The notes under the pieces are model-generated. The model saw nothing but the letters and a program-made list of their open reading frames with translations. It did not search any database and was not told where the DNA came from. From positions 62,001-126,000 of the forward strand of contig PCXY01000005.1 of assembly GCA_002762785.1 (NCBI GenBank): a DNA stretch of 64,000 nt, in the 5' to 3' direction. The stretch's first letter is position 1. Every line of letters begins with the position of its first letter. Positions 59,144-64,000 of the stretch are shown here, in pieces. Origin of the DNA: Candidatus Woesearchaeota archaeon CG10_big_fil_rev_8_21_14_0_10_45_16 (GTDB taxonomy: Archaea; Nanobdellota; Nanobdellia; Woesearchaeales; GW2011-AR9). Both the position numbers and the translations under genes were made by a program.

Positions 59144-60637
59144 ATGAAAGAGAAAGCAAACTATTGGCTTGCCTTCATTTTTCTGGCTGCTCTCACAGTC
59201 AGACTGGTGCTTGCTTTTTCTACGCCGGCGTTCACCTATGACTCTTATTTCAACTTAAGACAAGTAGATTATATTTCTAACAATGGATTCCCGCAATTCC
59301 ATGATGAGCTTTCCTATAGCGGGAGAGATCTGCGGTTCCTGCCTTTGTTCCATTACTTTACAGCATTATTCGATCTTATAACGCCAGATCAATTCATACC
59401 GCCAGAAATTATCGCCAAGATCATACCCAACCTGCTTATCGCCAGTTTAGTCATCATCGTCTATCACATCAGCGATAAGATGACTGGCAGCAAGACTGCT
59501 TCCCTTTTCTCAGCCGGCATCGCCGCGTTCCTGCCAACATTATATGAGACTAATTCCTTCACCGTGGAAGCGCTGTTCATCCCATTGATCTTCCTCATCA
59601 CTTTTTGTTTCATCAATCTCAAAGAGAAGAATTTCGTCTACTATTACATCATCGCTTTCCTGGCCGCCTGCCTAACCAGTTCGGCCACCTTTCTGATCAT
59701 CGTCGGTTTCGGCATCTATCTGCTGCTGTCAGCCATAGAAGGCAAAAAATTGCAGAAAGCAGAAGTTGAGATCATCCTCTTTTCGCTGTTCTTCTATGTC
59801 TGGACCCAATTTCTGTTCTTCAAAGAAGTGCTGGCCAGCGAAGGGATGAGTTTCATCTGGCAGAACATCCCTCAGCAGATCATGCGCTGGTATTTTCCAC
59901 AGCCATCTTTACTAGATACGATGCTTAGCGTCAGTATCATCCCTTTCTTGGCTGGCATCTATGTTGTCGGCCGGTCGTTGTTCAAGCTCAAGAATACCAA
60001 AGAATTCCTTTACATCAGCCTGGTCATCTCCACCACTATCCTAACCTGGCTGCGGTTGGTGCAGTTCAAGCTTTCCATCACTTTTTTCAGTATCATCCTG
60101 GCTATCTTCTTCGCCTCATTCTATAAAGAGATGGTCGATTTCTTCAAAAGGACCAGGATCAAGTCGTGGAAGATCGGCCTTCCAGCGATCACCATAATCT
60201 TATTGGCAGCTACCATGATCTTTCCAGCATTGACCACAGCAAAAGAACAGTCGATGCCTTCGATGGATGCCATCCAGGCCTTCCGTTGGTTCGGCGAGAC
60301 AATTCCCCAGAAGACGACCACGTTAGTGCAGTTTGAGGAAGGTAACGCACTCAGCTATTATGCTGGCAAGAGAAATGTCATGGACGATCATTTCAGCCTG
60401 CAGAAAGATGCTGAACAGCGCATCCTCGACATCTCCACCATGTACATAACCACTTTCCAGACAGAAGCTCTCGGCCTGTTCGATAAGTATCGTGTAGGTT
60501 ATATCATCTTGACACCTAAAGCCAAGAGCCGTTTCTCCGTGGACAATTTTCATTACATCACTCAGGAATGTTTCGAACCTATCTACAACCAGGAAGTAAA
60601 GATCTACCGGGTGCGCTGCACTTTGAAGGAAGCTTAA
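59144..60637 (+). CDS. STT3/AglB-like GT-C membrane glycosyltransferase
   Basis: 497 aa with about twelve helices. The first extracytoplasmic loop has FTYDSYFNLRQVDYI, resembling the acidic DxD-like site of STT3/AglB oligosaccharyltransferases. The C-terminal part is a soluble domain (IQAFRWFGETIPQKTTTLVQ, YRVGYIILT) but lacks an obvious WWDYG. The ATG at 59144 is chosen over a TTG at 59123. It is followed by a similar protein, and both probably act in protein glycosylation or in making surface glycans. Confidence 0.72.
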   Translation: MKEKANYWLAFIFLAALTVRLVLAFSTPAFTYDSYFNLRQVDYISNNGFPQFHDELSYSGRDLRFLPLFHYFTALFDLITPDQFIPPEIIAKIIPNLLIASLVIIVYHISDKMTGSKTASLFSAGIAAFLPTLYETNSFTVEALFIPLIFLITFCFINLKEKNFVYYYIIAFLAACLTSSATFLIIVGFGIYLLLSAIEGKKLQKAEVEIILFSLFFYVWTQFLFFKEVLASEGMSFIWQNIPQQIMRWYFPQPSLLDTMLSVSIIPFLAGIYVVGRSLFKLKNTKEFLYISLVISTTILTWLRLVQFKLSITFFSIILAIFFASFYKEMVDFFKRTRIKSWKIGLPAITIILLAATMIFPALTTAKEQSMPSMDAIQAFRWFGETIPQKTTTLVQFEEGNALSYYAGKRNVMDDHFSLQKDAEQRILDISTMYITTFQTEALGLFDKYRVGYIILTPKAKSRFSVDNFHYITQECFEPIYNQEVKIYRVRCTLKEA

Positions 60638-60638
60638 G

Positions 60639-61979
60639 ATGACCGACGAACCAAGAAATATCATAAAGCCAGTCTTCAAACATTTGGCGCGCTACCATCT
60701 TTTTTACGCTATCATTACCGCAGCCGTCGTCCTGCTGCTGCCGCTATTCGTCATCGGACAACCGCTGCTTTTTGGCTCAGAAAGTTATTACAATCTCCAA
60801 CAGGCGCCGCAGCAGCCGGCGTATCATCTTTCATTCAAAGTCGTGGAAACGATGTCACATCTTCCACTATCAGCGATCAGTATCATCCAGATCCTAGCAG
60901 CTTTAATCTCGCTGACCTTTCTCTTCAAGATAGGGACAACCCTAAGGATCAATGCTAAAAAGCAAAGCCTGTTCCTCCTGTTGCTGGCAGTCAGCCCGGC
61001 TTTTATCATCCCTTTCCTTGGCCTCTCTCAGATGTCAATATTTATTCTCTTTAGCTTATTGGGGTTCTATATTCTCACCAAAAATGGCCGCTGGCGGTGC
61101 TTTTCCATCATCTTCTTTGCAGTCGCCCTTACTATTGATGCAGTTAGCAGTCTTTTTCTTGTTACCCTCCTGACAACCTACGGATTCTACAAAAGAGACA
61201 AAAACATATATTACTTCAGCGGCGCAATAGCCTTAGCCGCCATCACTGCTTTCTTATTGCTGCATCTGCCATCTGTCATCGGACCTTTCCACCAGCAGCA
61301 GCTCAGCGCCGACTTCATCTCCGATCTCGGCGGCTACAGCGGCGTCAGTTTCTTTCTGGTGCTGCTGGCGATCATCGGACTCTTCAGCAAGTGGAAGGAT
61401 AGCATCGAGATGTATGTCCTCTTTATCGCGGCTGCCGTGTTGTATATTTACAGCCCTCAGACGGTCTTATTCATCACTGTCATCACTATCGTTTTTGCCG
61501 CCAAAGGTTTTTTCGTCATCTTCGAACCGAAGTGGCAGCTTTCCAGCCTCAAGAATTTTACCCTTCTTCTCCTTCTCCTTGGAGTTTTGTTCTCTTCAGC
61601 CACCTATGAACAAAGGATTACAGAACTACAGCCGACAGCAACTGAACTTGAGGTCCTTGCCTGGATCGAAAGCAGCACGCCAAAAGATGCTCGATTTTTC
61701 ACATCCTCAGAAGATAGTTATTATCTGCAGTATTTCGCCAAAAGAGAGACGGCGACCTCTTTCCAGCGGCAGGATCTGACAGAGAAGCATATCTTTGAAG
61801 CCGTCTACGTCCAGGATCTCTTCCCGCTATTGGAACAAGAAGATATCAGATACATCTATCTTTCAGCTGATCTGCGGGAAACATTACCGCAAGAACAAGG
61901 GCTATTGTTCTTACTACAGAACGAAAGGTTTAAATTAGCGCATAGTCAGGAAGGCAATGAGGTGTGGAAAGTCAGATAA
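60639..61979 (+). CDS. GT-C-like polytopic membrane protein
   Basis: 446 aa. It has about ten helices and a C-terminal extracytoplasmic domain (VLAWIESSTPKDARFFTSSEDSYYLQ is the first part) that matches the layout of the upstream protein. The first loop has LFGSESYYNLQ in the place of YDSYFNLR, so the acidic site is altered. It starts one base after the upstream stop. It may be a non-catalytic paralogue or have another substrate. Confidence 0.65.
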   Translation: MTDEPRNIIKPVFKHLARYHLFYAIITAAVVLLLPLFVIGQPLLFGSESYYNLQQAPQQPAYHLSFKVVETMSHLPLSAISIIQILAALISLTFLFKIGTTLRINAKKQSLFLLLLAVSPAFIIPFLGLSQMSIFILFSLLGFYILTKNGRWRCFSIIFFAVALTIDAVSSLFLVTLLTTYGFYKRDKNIYYFSGAIALAAITAFLLLHLPSVIGPFHQQQLSADFISDLGGYSGVSFFLVLLAIIGLFSKWKDSIEMYVLFIAAAVLYIYSPQTVLFITVITIVFAAKGFFVIFEPKWQLSSLKNFTLLLLLLGVLFSSATYEQRITELQPTATELEVLAWIESSTPKDARFFTSSEDSYYLQYFAKRETATSFQRQDLTEKHIFEAVYVQDLFPLLEQEDIRYIYLSADLRETLPQEQGLLFLLQNERFKLAHSQEGNEVWKVR

Positions 61980-62001
61980 AGTGCTGGTTTAGGTGGCGTT
62001 G

Positions 62002-63276
62002 ATGAATATAGTTATAAACGTAACATTGTGGATCGTCTACATCCTTTCTCTCTACTTCTCGGTATTTCTATTCTTGATCTTCATCGACAAAAAAAACTTT
62101 TTTTCAACCGAAGAGTCTTCGATAAACCTTGCTAGAGAACCTTATGTTTCTGTGTTCGTACCTGCATATAACGAAGAGAAGACTATCGTCAAGACCCTGC
62201 AATCTATTGACAATCTGGACTATCCGCATGAGAAGATTGAAGTTATCGTCATCGATGACGGCTCTAAAGACAGGACAAGATCCATCATCGAAGAGCACAT
62301 GAAAGACAAGCCAAACTATCGAATGATCTCCAGACCTAACAAAGGAAAAGCCGCTTCATTGAACGATGCATTAAAAGCAGCAAATGGAGAATTTTTTGCC
62401 TGCCTTGACGCTGATTCTTTTGTCCATAGAGACACGCTGAGAAAGATGCTGGCGTTGTATGAGAAAGAGAACGATGAAAGGCTGGCTATCATCACTCCAG
62501 CCATGAAAGTCCACGATCCTAAAACGGTCTTGGAGAAGATCCAGTGGCTTGAATATCTGGTGATCATCCTTATCTCACGGATCTCCAGCCACCTTGATTC
62601 GTTGTATGTGGCGCCAGGACCTTTTTCTCTCTACCGCACCGAGATCATCAGGAAGATCGGCGGTTTTGATGAGACCAGCATCACTGAAGATCAGGAGATC
62701 GCCTATCGTGTACAAAAAGAGAATTACCGCATCAAGCAGTGTTTCGACGGCTATGTCTTCACGACGGCGCCCAGTAAGCTCAAGCCGTTCTACCGGCAGC
62801 GAAGACGCTGGTATCTCGGCAGTATCATCTGCTTGCACCAGTATAAAGAGATGGTCGCCAACCGCAAGTACGGTGATTTCGGTATGATGCAGATGATCAA
62901 GAACGTCGCGGGATACCTTTTAGCCACGGCCGGCATCTTTATAGCCGTCTACCTTTTCATCATCCCGGCTTGGAACTATCTTAAGAGCGGCTGGCTGATC
63001 CGTTTTGAGATCATGCCCATCCTGAAGAACTTGGACTTTTCAATCACCATGATGGATCTGTTGACCATAGATTTCAAGAGAACTTTTATCATCATCTCCT
63101 TATTTATGATCGGCTTTTACTTCTTTTATCAAGCCCATAAGAATGCCAATGAGAAAGTGATGAAGTTTGGGATCATCCCCTTACTGCCTTATTTTCTCTT
63201 TTATTACCTGTTGAAAGGCATAATCCTTTTAATGTCATTGACAAAATTCACTGCAAAACAGAAATTACGATGGTAG
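62002..63276 (+). CDS. Family 2 glycosyltransferase with membrane helices
   Basis: 424 aa. After a first helix the GT2 domain shows VFVPAYNEEKTIVKTL, VIDDGSKDRT, CLDADSFV (DxD), TEDQEIAYRV and the RQRRRWYLG motif, like processive beta-glycosyltransferases. Three or four helices follow at the C-terminus. The ATG at 62002 follows AGGTGG by 5 nt. Such enzymes make beta-linked polysaccharides (GlcNAc or glucose) at the membrane. It overlaps the thioredoxin-like gene by 7 bp. Confidence 0.9.
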   Translation: MNIVINVTLWIVYILSLYFSVFLFLIFIDKKNFFSTEESSINLAREPYVSVFVPAYNEEKTIVKTLQSIDNLDYPHEKIEVIVIDDGSKDRTRSIIEEHMKDKPNYRMISRPNKGKAASLNDALKAANGEFFACLDADSFVHRDTLRKMLALYEKENDERLAIITPAMKVHDPKTVLEKIQWLEYLVIILISRISSHLDSLYVAPGPFSLYRTEIIRKIGGFDETSITEDQEIAYRVQKENYRIKQCFDGYVFTTAPSKLKPFYRQRRRWYLGSIICLHQYKEMVANRKYGDFGMMQMIKNVAGYLLATAGIFIAVYLFIIPAWNYLKSGWLIRFEIMPILKNLDFSITMMDLLTIDFKRTFIIISLFMIGFYFFYQAHKNANEKVMKFGIIPLLPYFLFYYLLKGIILLMSLTKFTAKQKLRW

Positions 63277-63974
63277 ACCAAAAAAGTTCATTCAGAAAGA
63301 TCAGCAAAGACAAGTACGTTGTCGCTGCGATAATCACATTCCTAATCTTCTCTTTAGGCCTTACTCTAGGGATCGTGTTGAAAGATTATCAGTATGGGCT
63401 CATTGAGGAAGTGAACATGGAGCAAGACGTAAAGTTCTACAGTACCCAGCTGCAGTACGCCTACCTCAATGCTTTCAGTGATCTTGATAATTGCGCCGTC
63501 CTCAGGACGACTTTACAGGAAGCAGTAGTAGAGTTGGCTGACTCTCTCCAGCAGGTCATCGAACAGGAAGAAGGACAGCCGGGAGATATCCGCAGCCAGG
63601 TAGTGCTGCGGAGGTATGCGCTTGACAACCTCAGGTATTGGCTGCTGGCTAAGCAGAGCAACCAGAGATGTGATCTTAACACTGTCCTTGTCCTCTATTT
63701 CCACACGCCCGAGAAGAACTGCCCTTCATGTGAGAACCAAGGAGCTATCCTGACCCATTTCAAGAATGTCTTTGAAGAACGTTTCCTGGTCTTCCCGATT
63801 AATCTCGACTTGAGAAGCGAAGAGCCGATGATCGAGATCGTCAAATCACAGTTTAATGTCACCAAGGTGCCTACTTTAGTGATCGGCGACCAGAAATATG
63901 AAGGCGTCATCTCCAAAGAACAGCTGCAAAACATCATCTGCAATTCGCTCCATGATGCTCCAGAATGCACATGA
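63270..63974 (+). CDS. Membrane-anchored thioredoxin-like protein
   Basis: 234 aa. A single N-terminal helix (about 18-38) anchors an extracytoplasmic helical region. The C-terminal thioredoxin-like domain has the CPSC pair (in FHTPEKNCPSCENQGAIL) and cis-Pro in TKVPTLVIGDQKYEG. Four other Cys flank it (DNCAV, QRCDL, IICN, PECT). It may be the partner of a VKOR or reduce Cys in exported proteins. It is last in the glycosyltransferase operon. After the stop only 26 bp remain, with nothing seen. Confidence 0.82.
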   Translation: MVDQKSSFRKISKDKYVVAAIITFLIFSLGLTLGIVLKDYQYGLIEEVNMEQDVKFYSTQLQYAYLNAFSDLDNCAVLRTTLQEAVVELADSLQQVIEQEEGQPGDIRSQVVLRRYALDNLRYWLLAKQSNQRCDLNTVLVLYFHTPEKNCPSCENQGAILTHFKNVFEERFLVFPINLDLRSEEPMIEIVKSQFNVTKVPTLVIGDQKYEGVISKEQLQNIICNSLHDAPECT

Positions 63975-64000
63975 GATCAGCTAACCTAAGAAAAAACAGT

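Overview
The window looks like a chromosomal segment of a small-genome archaeon, most likely a DPANN lineage of the Woesearchaeota/Pacearchaeota kind. Archaeal markers are a uS2 ribosomal protein of archaeal length, RadB, Mre11, a Hel308-type helicase end, a YchF/OLA1 GTPase, split transketolase, an S-layer protein, an STT3/AglB-like membrane glycosyltransferase, and TATA boxes 25-28 nt before leaderless starts. Mixed in are genes of bacterial flavour: DnaK-GrpE-DnaJ, GlmR/YvcK, GlmS, BolA with a CGFS glutaredoxin, VKOR and CcdA. The lineage is inferred from gene content only.

Layout. 0-5.6 kb: edge-truncated membrane protein, then grpE-dnaK-HD gene-dnaJ (minus) with a divergent HTH regulator. 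5.6-10 kb: redox block (glutaredoxin, VKOR, VKOR-thioredoxin, CcdA-like) ending in two tiny genes, a Lys/Ala-rich peptide with a terminal CEFC and a Cys-rich peptide. 10-12.4 kb: Nudix and split transketolase. 12.4-16.5 kb: accessory stretch with an alpha/beta hydrolase, a zinc-ribbon protein, a lipoprotein amidohydrolase broken by an in-frame TAG, a MITE-like element with target duplication, and a tiny Cys-rich gene. 16.3-31 kb: housekeeping genes (lipoamide dehydrogenase-like, aminotransferase, GyaR-like, BolA-Grx, Mre11, PGK, YchF). 30.7-35.2 kb: exported-protein operon, methyltransferase, MFS transporter. 35.2-38.6 kb: tRNA-Val(GAC) with a duplicated 5' end, then the S-layer gene with a long structured leader. 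39-45.5 kb: helicase cut after its first RecA domain, methyltransferase-kinase fusion, glmS-glmR-HAD-nucleotidyltransferase operon, and uS2.

The most unusual region is 46.8-59 kb on the minus strand. It holds a type IV secretion/conjugation-like operon with a VirB2-like pilin, a VirB6-like membrane protein, two tandem TraC-N-like proteins, a VirB4/TraC ATPase, an exported Cys-containing protein and a membrane coiled-coil protein. No relaxase or coupling protein is visible. Upstream in the same direction lies a 745-residue exported protein built like a polymorphic toxin, with a ParB-like C-terminal domain, a translationally coupled immunity-like gene and an orphan coding remnant. Two related inverted-repeat elements flank a small membrane gene at the distal end, next to radB. 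The window closes with two GT-C membrane proteins, a family 2 glycosyltransferase and a membrane-anchored thioredoxin-like protein.

A plausible reading is a surface-rich symbiont: the redox block folds Cys-rich exported proteins, glmS/glmR and the glycosyltransferases supply and attach surface sugars, and the VirB-like machine handles DNA uptake or delivery of proteins to a partner cell.
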